Shown here: positions 1 to 9,600 of the stretch, one piece after another
How the letters are laid out: each line of letters begins with the position of its first letter
Numbering within the stretch: the first letter of the stretch is position 1
Assembly (NCBI RefSeq): GCF_000003605.2
Contig: NW_003140813.1
Location: 102,358-114,995, forward strand
DNA: 12,638 nucleotides
From: Saccoglossus kowalevskii
Taxonomy: Eukaryota > Hemichordata > Enteropneusta > Harrimaniidae
Direction of reading: 5' to 3'
The notes under the pieces: model-generated
What the model saw: only the letters and a program-made list of their open reading frames with translations
Told to the model about the DNA's origin: nothing
The model's database searches: none
Made by a program: the position numbers and the translations under genes

Positions 1-151
1 CTACTGTACAGTACATTACAGTATGCATTACACAACTGTACACTATCTTACAGTGTGCTTTATACAACTGTGCTTTATACTACTGTAATATAGCTTAAGA
101 TTTTTGTTTGGGGTCGTTCGTTGGGAGCAGTAGTCAGACATAAAAAACTTC

Positions 152-182
<31 letters not shown>

Positions 183-504
183 ATAATTATTGTCTATTAA
201 TTATAATGTAATGATATTGTTTCAATCTGATTGGTTTATAGTGTGATTTACATAACTATATATACAGTACAGTAGTCGTGTTCAGGCTACACCAAGTATG
301 GGTTAATATTCTCATTTGTTTGCATATCGGCTATATCCAATTGCGTTCACCCACGGGGGAGGGCGGTTATCACAGGCCAACAAATGCCCAATCAAATATA
401 CAATCTTTTCAACTATAGAAGGTATACATGTTAGTTCTATTTATTTGAATACCAAATAGTTACGAATATAATAGTAAATCTTCCAAATAAACATACATAG
501 TACA
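1..504. other. AT-rich upstream DNA, no gene seen
   Basis: No open frame or RNA gene could be supported here. The first 95 bases contain loosely repeated words around tacaactgt and gctttatac, and tacagtacagta recurs near 264-275. A tetranucleotide (AAAT)n tract lies at about 153-183. The stretch is probably intergenic DNA upstream of ubr5. Confidence 0.6.
153..183. repeat. (AAAT)n microsatellite
   Basis: About seven uninterrupted AAAT units, preceded by a short A-rich tract. This is a plain simple repeat with no further signal attached. Confidence 0.95.
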
Positions 505-714
505 ATGGCGTTTTGGGCGCTTAGCCCGAGCTCAGCGTTCATGCACTCTTCGTTAGCCCGTGCTAAGGATTTGGGCCGTGTCTTAAAAACGGATCAGATT
601 CAACCCGTATTCAGCGTTTCTTGGCCCGTGCTAACCGTTCTCTCACGTTTTCGTAGCATGGGGTTACCCCTACGTTTTAGCCAGTGCAAAGGAGCTGAGC
701 GCGGACGCAACTAG
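505..714. repeat. CpG-rich patch with repeated 14-bp palindrome
   Basis: This segment of about 210 bp is clearly richer in G+C and CpG than its AT-rich flanks. The word TTAGCCCGTGCTAA (553-566) is an inverted repeat (TTAGC, 4-nt centre, GCTAA). Variants occur at 521-534 (TTAGCCCGAGCTCA) and 621-634 (TTGGCCCGTGCTAA), with a weaker one near 674-687. Two copies are preceded by tcagcgtt. A short hairpin GGGGT-T-ACCCC lies at 660-670. One frame is open for 69 codons, but the product resembles nothing I know and the openness follows from composition. A piece of an old repeat or a small CpG-rich regulatory patch are both possible. Confidence 0.5.
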
Positions 715-1238
715 TGTCACAAATTAGTGTTATTATGTGTGAATTATTATAATATGAGAATGTACAAATTATGTAATGTAAATGTCCACTTAAACCCTCA
801 ATGTTTATAGCATTAAAATATGGAAAAAACACGAATATCACGTGACCATGATAGCCATACATTGCGAAGCACCTAGTATGGCCGTTGAATGATTTTACTC
901 TTGTGGTCAGTTCGATATTTTCTCAGTGAGGTATATTTTTGTTGGTCAGTACCAATCTAATATATGTAGATGACTTCCTTTTTTTTTTTTTTTAGTTTTT
1001 AGCCTCATTGATGTCAAAAATTAACTACTGATTTTGAATGTTATTTTGGATTTATAATTACATAAATCATACTTTCGGTTTCAGTTTTAACTTTAACACT
1101 TGAGAAATAATTTCAATAGCACGTATTCCTCCTGTTGCTGCTGTGGGAATGTTAAAAGTAAATGTTTTTTTAAATTTTAAACACGCCTCGTAAACGAGCA
1201 TGATGTGGCCCAAAAACAAATTAAATTCCGATTGATAC
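715..1238. other. Non-coding stretch, nothing recognised
   Basis: AT-rich sequence with a poly-T run at about 979-993. The open frames here are short and shadow each other on both strands. No exon, RNA gene or repeat pair was found. Confidence 0.55.
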
Positions 1239-1242
1239 TTAA

Positions 1243-1526
1243 AGGGAGGTGGTCGTCGCGCTGCGCATGTGCGACATTTGTGTTGATAAACATTGATTTT
1301 TCCACAATCCAATGCGCTCTTTTAATGAAAAGTATGAGGTTTGACCTGGGCGCGACCTGCACCGCCGTTGACTCTTTCGATAACTCCAATCACCTAAAAA
1401 CACCCCATTAAAACTTGGTAACGTCTCAGTTTGTACTCGTTGATCTGCGCAACAGTCAAAGTCGCCATTTTTGTTTACACGAGACCCATATATCTCGCGC
1501 ATGCGTGGCACAACGACTACCACCCT
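1243..1526. mobile_element. 284-bp MITE with TTAA target duplication (Kolobok/T2-like)
   Basis: TTAA at 1239-1242 and TTAA at 1527-1530 flank a segment whose ends are inverted repeats. Reading inward, the left end begins AGGGAGGTGGTCGT and the right end, on the opposite strand, begins AGGGTGGTAGTCGT. The similarity continues through CGCATG(T/C)GCGA, for about 25 matches in 32 positions, with most differences being transitions. The TTAA duplication together with termini reading TTAAAGGG fits the T2/Kolobok type of MITE (terminal TTAAAGGRR), known from Xenopus. piggyBac also uses TTAA but normally has CCC termini. The interior has no transposase, so the element is non-autonomous. The divergence of the arms suggests an old insertion. 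The family assignment is inference from termini and duplication only. Confidence 0.8.
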
Positions 1527-1530
1527 TTAA

Positions 1531-3400
1531 GTTTAGAAGGTTTGATTGGGTTAGCTATTTTGGCAGTGTGTATAGTATGATTCTTTTTGTGATCTGACTT
1601 TGGCAAGGGGTGCAATCAATATTGGTCGCGTCAACTACAACGTTGAATACTAAAGAGTTGATAGCTAATTGTCGCAGAATGTAGTCTGATTTTGTCTTCA
1701 TATTAAATAAAATAAAATGAAAATAAATCGTTTTATGTGACATTATTTTTTTCACTGTATTGCTTGCAACTGATTGGAAACTGTTGATCGTGTAAGACCT
1801 AATTGTTATGTATTTATTAATTGGAGTTTTATTAGAGAAGCTTACATTCGAAGCTAACATTCCAAGTTTACATTTCTCTGAAATGTCATTGTTTGAAATA
1901 TACTGCAAGGTGATACACTGTACAAACCACAGAGGCGAGACGATACACGTGGCTGTTGAGGTAGTAGCGGTAATATATAGTACATTTAGTGACTCGCCCG
2001 TCCCACCCAACTGTGCAACACGTACATCTATGGGCTCCGTGAAATTTCGCGCTAAACAAATTTTCCAAATTCAAAAATATACATATCATGAGTGCATATA
2101 TAATAACACTTCAACTTTCGGAATTATTTGTTATCAAGTTCATGAAAGTCTGACTGACCACGATCTCATTGCTCCAATTAGTGTATCAGCGAGACCATGG
2201 TCAGCATGAATTTCATACTTGGTAAATAACTTTCATCCACTGTTTATAATTGAGACGGAAAGTATACGTCTTGCAAGTATAAAGCCATTCTACTGATTCG
2301 AAAGCTCTTTTAAAACCAATAGTCAAATGTTTGACCGGAATATTTGGTTCCTATGATTATTCCAGAATATGTTGTATACTAATCCCACTACATCGCCAGT
2401 GAATCTATTCGCGACAAATAACGATTGGTTCTAGTGAATTATGTCGGGCAGCATTCATTCTTTTCTTCTAGCCAGACGCTAATCGGGCCTTCATATGTGA
2501 TATTTTTGTAATTAACTGGCGGACTTTCCTTTTCTTTTTTGAAAGAGTTATAACTCCTTTTTTTGGCAGTTACCTTTTTCAAGATGATTTTAATGATGAA
2601 GTCCATCATTACCAGGTGTTTTATTTGCAGGAAAAGTTGTCATGGCTGTATGTGCGTCTTCTAAGCTAATTTTTGTTAACAGCGTATTACCTATTTATAA
2701 GTTTGTGAAATTGATATAATTACTACATACGATGTCTGTGTCTCCACAGAATGTATTTATACTTATGATACAGGGCGATGATATTGAAATTGACACGCAG
2801 TGACAATATGTCGCTGGGAATAACACACCGTCAAACCTCTTTCGTATTAAAGAGTGTATAATTATTATTATTTTTAGATTTTATACGTAATGTTGTACCG
2901 TCGGAAAGAAGTCTGGCAAAATGACCAATTGTACACTAGTGATCACTTCACGGGTCAGGAGGTTGATCATTAGAAAATCTGGAAGAGAAAATGTTTTTTT
3001 CTTTCTTTGTGTATAATTTGTATGTTTCAACAATTAAAATATACTAGTAGTTTATTTTGTTTTCTAATTTTCCATGTTCAATATGTTTCCAACATTTCCT
3101 CTGTGCAAAGTATTTTTTTTTCTCATAATCTACCACCCCTAGTTTTTATTGATTGGTCCCTATCTTTTGACTAAGGGTGGTGGTCACTTAATTAAGTGAA
3201 ATGTAAACACCATTTAATATGTAAACACAGAAACGCAGTTGCGTTTGCATATTAATTTTGAAATGTACTTGTAATAGTGTCAGCAGTGACAAATAAAATT
3301 GGATATCATAAATGAATGAAGTAATCTGTTATTTGGAGATTAATCGATAATATTACACAAGTAAGGCACTTCGGCTTATTTCGTGTAGTTCAACTTCATA
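1531..3400. other. Upstream non-coding region, no gene recognised
   Basis: A 133-codon open frame at 1808-2209 (+) is the longest upstream reading frame, but its product has no recognisable motif and no splice or codon signature that convinces me. Small palindromes are present: GACCATGGTC at 2193-2202, CACTTAATTAAGTG at 3185-3198, and AAACGCA-gt-TGCGTTT at 3231-3246. The word atgtaaacac is repeated at about 3200-3228. No other feature was found. Confidence 0.5.
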
Positions 3401-3403
3401 ACT

Positions 3404-3520
3404 CTTGACCAATAATGGTCAAGTTGAGTAATGATAGTTAGCAGTTGTCCCTTGAACCAATCAGTGGGTTCGTTGTATATCACCATGAGGGGAATCCAAA
3501 ATGGCGTCACCGTCAAGCTT
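3404..3520 (+). promoter_or_regulatory. Probable ubr5 promoter region
   Basis: The region lies 90-210 bp upstream of the ubr5 start codon. It has a hairpin-forming CTTGACCA-ATAA-TGGTCAAG (3404-3423) with a CCAAT inside. A second, classical CCAATCAG (3457-3464) follows, and then a YY1-like AAAATGGCGTC at 3498-3508. In animals, CCAAT boxes usually sit 50-100 bp upstream of the transcription start, and ATGGCG/YY1 sites often sit at or just after it, so transcription may begin near 3490-3510. No convincing TATA box was seen at the expected spacing. The start site is inferred, not observed. Confidence 0.45.
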
Positions 3521-3670
3521 GCTATGAAATCTCTTTGATTTTAACCGGTATTTCGATCTATGGTATTCTCACTCCGTGTTGAAAATATATATTTTACATT
3601 CTCAGTTCATTATGACGTCCGTTCACTTTGTCGTGCACCCACTTCCTGGAACAGAAGACCAACTAAATGA
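3485..3670 (+). promoter_or_regulatory. Upstream ATGs / possible uORFs in the ubr5 leader
   Basis: Several ATGs precede the ubr5 start. One at 3501 opens an 8-codon frame ending in TGA at 3525-3527. One at 3485 and one at 3524 share a frame that stops at 3536-3538. One at 3560 opens a 36-codon frame that overlaps the true start in another frame and stops at 3668-3670. If the transcript includes these, they could dampen translation of ubr5. Which are transcribed depends on the unmapped start site. Confidence 0.35.
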
Positions 3671-3673
3671 CAG
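3612..3673 (+). CDS. ubr5: ubr5 coding exon 1 (start codon, residues 1-20 plus 2 nt)
   Basis: The exon encodes [20 protein letters not shown] and the first two bases of the Arg codon. This is the nearly invariant UBR5 N-terminus (the vertebrate form differs mainly at the fourth residue). ATG 3612 is chosen because conservation begins exactly there and the upstream in-frame sequence has no ATG. The donor CAG|GTACGT follows, and the exon ends in phase 2. Confidence 0.96.
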
Positions 3674-6600
3674 GTACGTTTCGTGTCGTTACAGAACCGA
3701 GTTTTGCTGGTGGATCAGCTGTTCACCAAAACCGTTTGTCGTAATATTTACTCACCAGGTCTTGGGAGCTTCGAATATTCGAGATTCACGCATATATTTT
3801 ACCCTGAAACCCAGATGATCAGTGTTTATTGAGTTTGGTTGGAAATAGTGCCCTTCTTTTGACCGAATATGCGTTTTTCCCAGTGCAATCCGAATTTTCG
3901 TTTGTTTTCCCAACATGGCGACTTTCATTGTTGTAATATATATTTATATTCGCCGGTAAAGTATTTGATTTGATGTCGATACCACGCTATCAAGAGAACA
4001 ATTTGAATCAAAACTGCTTTCCTTAAACACTGCTAAGCCACTATATTCAGTACAAAATAGGTCAAATACTTAAAATGTCTTCTTCCTGTAATATATTCGG
4101 GTGTTTTAGAAATCAATACACGTGCCGTCATAGGCAGTAGACATGTTTGGTCGCGTGACTTTCTAATAGTTAGTTAGTGCTTGGATGAATGTAGATTGTG
4201 AATTTATATATACACGGTACGACTACGTTTTTGTATTCGTGTTTACTATAAAATTAATTAATTACTAGTTGCAATGTGAAGTTTTGCATTACCATGTCTA
4301 AAATAAAGACTGAATTTTAAAATGTAAAGTTTGTGATCCTAAATTTGCGATTGTAAAGTTGAAAGTGACATTCAATTAGGCATCATCTTGTTCTGACTTA
4401 ATATATTTTATAACAAGGCCATTTGCTTCCAGGAAGGGGAAAACACATTAGAGACTGTTCAGTCTGTTTCGTTTCTGTGTTGGATGTGACCCAAGAAATG
4501 TCTCACTTTAGTCAGTGGATGAAAGATTTAAAGTTAAATGTTTAATGAAAACCTATAAAATAGATTTTAAATTTAATTTTTATATGAGCTGCCCAGATGA
4601 ATAGTAATGTTTTGCAAAATGTCCAAAACTTGTATTTTATTTTAACTAATGAATATATTACGCAAGGATATTGAGATAAGTTTGTACATGTACCTATATT
4701 ATTACCGGTAATCACATGACACTAGTATAATAAAGCCTGATGTCATCATGCTGTTTATAACTGGCATCAAGAATTAAATGAATTAATTACTTCTTAAACT
4801 AAGAGGTGACACAATGAAATTCAAACTATGTTGATGTTTTTATTTTCAGATTGAGAGAGGTGGCAGAGAAGATCAATAGACAGGGATCAACAAGGTAGTC
4901 CAGATATTTTGCAATTTTTGTACAGTTATCTTATTTTTGTAGCCAGGAATGTTCTGTATTCCACTTGCTATATGCCACTGTCAGAACTCATAATACGTTA
5001 CTGTGTTAATCACAGGTTTGATTCGTTGATTCATGGTATGATCATGGATCAATGAAACTGGTGTTGACATAAACATTTGAGATGATTAAAATGTTGCACA
5101 TAGCATTTAAACTATGGTACTCTGTGAATATAGATCCTAAGGATATTTCATACTGTATGACATTTACATAAATGTGAATAGTAATGAGAAATGACTACAA
5201 TGTGCAAGTAGGACTGCCTTGCCTGTCTTATAGGAATGGTGGAACACTGCACAGTTACTGGGCTACTATTTTTGCTCTAACAGTTATTGTGACAATAGAC
5301 CATTTTCCCAGCGGCACGTGTAAAATCGAACATAAAAATCAGGACAAACAAAGGTCATAGCGTCAAACCATCATGTATTATTCGACGAACGTGAAAGTAG
5401 TTTTCGTGTATTTTCGCACTTACGAATGTGCTATATACTGTGTATATCTGAATACCATACTCGCCTCTGAAAGTTCCACATCTTATAAAATAAGAAATTC
5501 AAGTTCGAAATCAAATCATTCATTATTTGTGACAGACATTCGGTCTTGGCCTTTCACGCAACTATGCAAGTTCTCGCAGTGAACCAAAAAATTATCTATG
5601 TAATGATATTTTGTTGCTCTTTGAAAGTTGATAATAATTTGAAGGCATCTGTAAAGTCATTGTGACGTCTTTGATGAACCACAGTGAAAAGTTTACTAAT
5701 CTAAATTTGACAATTGTTTTTAACTAGCCCAATTCATAAAACTTCCCCTGAAATTAAATGTTTTAATTTTGCCTGCTAAATTTTGCATATTTCATGTATT
5801 TTTCTTTAATTTCTTTGTTAATATTGGACCACTTGGCATAAATTACCTTTGGTTACAGATCTTGCTCAACATTTTTGAAAAAGTGTAGAGAAAATTAAAT
5901 TATGGTGGTTTATTTTTTGAAACGGGAGTGCCGGTTGGTCATGAATATCAATGAGTATATGAATATTAATGAGCTCGGTCACAGTGCGAATATTTTTTTT
6001 TATTGGAGTTAAAACAATATGTTTCACAATTTAGAAGAGTTTGAATTTAAAAATGAAATGTATTCGAAATGCAAATGCTGCAAACTAAAAACAGAAACAA
6101 ATAAATTATTGTTGCAATATTAATGTCTATTGTAATAGGTTGAATGAAACGCATTTGAAAAGTTTCAGACAGGAATATGTTCACGACTTTCATGATTTTA
6201 TTTACTCCAAAAACATTCTCCTTCAAAAAATCGACCATGTAATTATGTGGCGTATTGTTCTAATTTATTATTCATACCATCAACTTCTCAACATTTTCAT
6301 TCACAGTAATGGACGAACACATAAAACTTGCAAATGATTATCAAAGTTACGACGTGACATAACTTACTTGTGCGATGTTATACAGCGGTTATACCAATAA
6401 TTCTTCTACTCCGTAGTGATGCCAAATGTCACTTCAATTGATTTTGAAGCTTTCAATTTAAAGACAGCGTCTATCGTCAGAAAGTATTCACTTACAAACA
6501 AAGAGGTGCTAATTTCACAAAATTGACTAGCCGCTATCACATCATACAACTAGGTCTATTGTTTACAAATTATAGTTCATGACTGGCAGGATGTGTGTCG

Positions 6601-9600
6601 GTTCGCAAGTACTAGTTATAATAACAATCGGACAATAGTCCTGGTCGGAAGCGTTTCCGCGGTGGTCGCTAATTCCGAGTGCCGGTCGGGGTCGACCGCC
6701 GCTGACCAGTGTGGCGAGATCCCTGGGAGCAATTGCGTTGTATACATTTACATTATTTATGTATGACAATGTGTTGATTAGCAGAACATTATCAAACCGC
6801 CTGCTGAAAGCTTCCATGGAAAGCAGTAAAATTGCATGGGAAAGAATGGCGTAAGCAGATGATGTGTTAATGTGTTAATGTATTCCAGTGTTAGAAACTA
6901 AGCAGAATTGAAATCTAATTTCCTGACTGTTCTGTTTTTGTAGTTCAACTATTCCAGCATTGAAAAATCAAGTGATCAGAGACATAGCACTTGGACCTAA
7001 CCATGTTGCTTTTTTATTAGAGGTGAGTATTTAGCACCTTTATTGCACTGGTCTTTTAGTCTCAGTTCAGGCTGCATGGAAGTACTATTTTGCCCTTCAT
7101 CCTTCCTGATGTTTGTCAGAAATGCAGATGTCTGCAGTAGGTATCAGTGAAACTCGACATGTTGATAAGAATACCATAAAATGTCTAATTAAGGCCGCTG
7201 CCTAATTAAAAAAAGGGAAATTCTATCATTTATTTCATACCACAAAGAGGGGATGTGTCTTGTATTGATTTTTTTTTTTTCTGAAACTAAATCCAAAATA
7301 TGTAAATTGGATGTAAGGTGTTATTGCCCATATTAAATGAGAAATTCAGTGTTCTCCCCAGGCCTTTCAAGCACCGCGGGCCCGCGTCACTTACACAAAT
7401 AGTCGCGTCGCTTTCGTTTCGCCCGCGATTCTTGAAATCCTTTTCGCGATGCTTAAGTTGTTGTATTGTTTACAAGTGTCAGCCTCGTCTTGCACATCTT
7501 TAAAACAATAACATGTATTGATCGAAGGGTAATCCTGCCTTTGTTAGCCTTACAAAAACAGTGATAAAACGGAAGTCTACAGGAAGTATGTCAAGGGGAT
7601 CAGGGCCTGCAAAGTAGTAATTTGCCCATTGCGTCGGGAAGATCTACCCCGATTTGCTGCACTGCAGATAATTGCGGTTTTTACTACTCCATCGCCGATG
7701 ACAAAATTACCAAGAATTAAAAAAAAAAAAAGTAAAATTAAGTCGAATTGGGAAAAAATCGTAAATAAATGGAAGCAAAAATTATTCAACTGCAGACGAG
7801 AGGGCCAAAGAAAAAACGAACCCTGACCTCTAGAAATACCTCATTCATCGAGTGCCTCATTACCTAGGAACGCCACTGAAGCGACGTAACGCATGGTGTG
7901 ACACCGAGACCAATGCATGCTGGGTTACAAAGGGGATTCCGATCGAGGTAACAAAGATGGCGGCGCTAAGTGCATGTTTTTCCACGATGTTTAAAAACAA
8001 CATCTCGTTGGCGATTTTGATGTAATTTCTAAGATAATCGTCAATGAATTGTTTTAATTAACAAAACATTCTAAATTTGTGTATTTTTAAACCAAAAAGT
8101 CAGGGACAGATGATCGCAACAGCAGCAGAAAATACCCATGGTGATCGTAGTGTTACGCATAAGGTATAGATCATGGTTAGTAACCGTGGTATAGATAGAT
8201 GAATGGAAAATCGCTGACATGAGTTTTGAAATGCCGTTGTAGAAAATAAATTTCATTATTGATTTATTAATTTCTAAGTCACACTTCGATAACCCGCAAT
8301 CTGGCAGACTTTACAAATTTAACCAAAAAATGTTTTTCCCCGCGTCATATGAACTGACAGTGACATGGGCATTAAAACTGACTGTACTTGTTGTACACAA
8401 AATAATGATGAACCAGTTACCTCCATGGATAACAATATATTCATGACAATACATTTTTTGCTATTCTATTTCAAACTTTTGACTTGATGCACACACAAAA
8501 TACAATGAAGTGATATAAAATGATATAAAATATATGAGCTATAACAAATATCTCTTCTTTATTGTAGTTAATGTATCACAATGTTTGTTGGATAAACAAA
8601 TTATTATGCAAATGAATTATGCAAATTAGATGCATTGTTATGCAAATTACCTGCAACGCTTGGCATGGAGTCTGGGGAGAACACTGGAAATTAATTTATT
8701 AATGCAGCAAAATGCCATTGTTCCTGTTTTTTTAAAGCATCTAAAAACTAAAATAAGCAACGAAATTATTATTTTTAATTTTTTTTTTTTTTTAAATGGT
8801 AATTTTAATTAAATTAGATTTTATCATGCCATGGCCATTGCTGTCTATTTGCATTCAAGCCTTGGTTTGACAATTACAGAACTTATTGATAGCAAGTCTT
8901 GCAGTGAGGTTAAAAGCGGGGCTTGGAATGCAAATTAGCCAGCAATGGCCGCTGCATGATAAAATGAATTAAGTATGCTCAAAAACAAAGGGTCATAGGT
9001 ATCTCTTCTCAACTTTCAAATACAGTATAGACAAGGACTATAACATTTATGTCTTGTCTTTATCCATTGGCTACTAAGTTTGAAATCTTGGTGGCTGGAA
9101 TTTATTATGTTTTACAAAGACATATTAATTAAACTGTAAAGAATTAATCAATATTCAGATACTTATTCAATGTTTCTAAATCAGTTTTGACAGCTTTGTT
9201 GAGATGTTCCCTGCAATATATACAAAACACCTTTGTTGTATTTTACCCACTAAAACACGCAAGACCAATGACTTTAAAGAAAAAGTCAAGGCTAAGAACA
9301 CAATACTCCCAGATAAAAGAGCTGGGCAAATGTAAGAACATGCAATTTACAGTTTTTTTATATCACTTTTCATTCTTTAGAAATTCAGCTTTTCATCAAT
9401 TTATGTACCCATAATTCCTTGCTTGAGAATCAAGATGGCCGACTACTTAATACTGATAAAAAGTTGAATATCTAGAGAATGAAAAGCGAAAAACTGTAAA
9501 TTGCATTCTCCTACATTTGTGGAGCTTTTTCTTGAGGGGTCATTGTGTTGTTCGGCTTGACTTTTTCTTTCAATTTCCTCCCATCTCAGAACATTGATCA

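Larger units (their letters stand above)
4895..6943 (+). other. ubr5 intron 2
   Basis: 2049 bp. It contains a two-copy direct repeat (5941-5973), a poly-T run near 5993-6001 and a CpG-rich patch at about 6640-6720. Several short open frames on both strands are not supported as genes. No full transposon was recognised. Confidence 0.9.
7347..8686. mobile_element. hAT-like non-autonomous DNA transposon, 1.34 kb
   Basis: The left end reads CAGTGTTCTCCCCAG (7347-7361) and the right end reads CTGGGGAGAACACTG (8672-8686), a perfect 15-bp terminal inverted repeat. After a short gap the similarity resumes: CAAGCACCGCGGG on the left against CAAGCGTTGCAGG on the right read inward. The direct repeat GAAATT lies immediately outside both ends (7341-7346 and 8687-8692). 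CAGTG...CACTG termini are typical of hAT elements; most hAT families make 8-bp duplications, but 5- and 6-bp groups are known. The interior has no transposase frame, so the element is non-autonomous. The left end is CpG-rich (about 7374-7450). The pairing is seen directly; the superfamily is inferred. Confidence 0.78.

Noticed and set aside
505-714. 69-codon frame as a small gene
   Set aside because: The openness follows from the GC-rich patch. The product has no motif and the repeats do not follow the codon frame.
1067-1523. Several overlapping short frames on both strands
   Set aside because: They overlie each other and the inverted repeats of the MITE at 1243-1526, and none resembles a transposase.
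1808-2209. 133-codon open frame upstream of ubr5
   Set aside because: No recognisable domain, no coding signature, and no splice sites that would extend it. Frames of this length can occur by chance in about 12 kb of animal DNA.
3576-3818. Single 80-codon frame as an unspliced small gene
   Set aside because: Only 3612-3673 is conserved UBR5. Beyond the CAG|GTACGT donor the translation loses all similarity and simply reads into intron 1.
5281-5700. Possible further transposon near 5300-5690 (cagcggcacgtg to ccacagtg)
   Set aside because: The ends do not pair as inverted repeats and no target duplication is visible.
6563-6817. tRNA-derived SINE in the CpG-rich patch of intron 2
   Set aside because: I could not find a convincing A box and B box at the right spacing, nor a tail.
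7719-8793. Poly-A and poly-T runs as tails of retrotransposed copies
   Set aside because: No matching target duplications or retroelement sequence next to the runs. They look like plain homopolymers.
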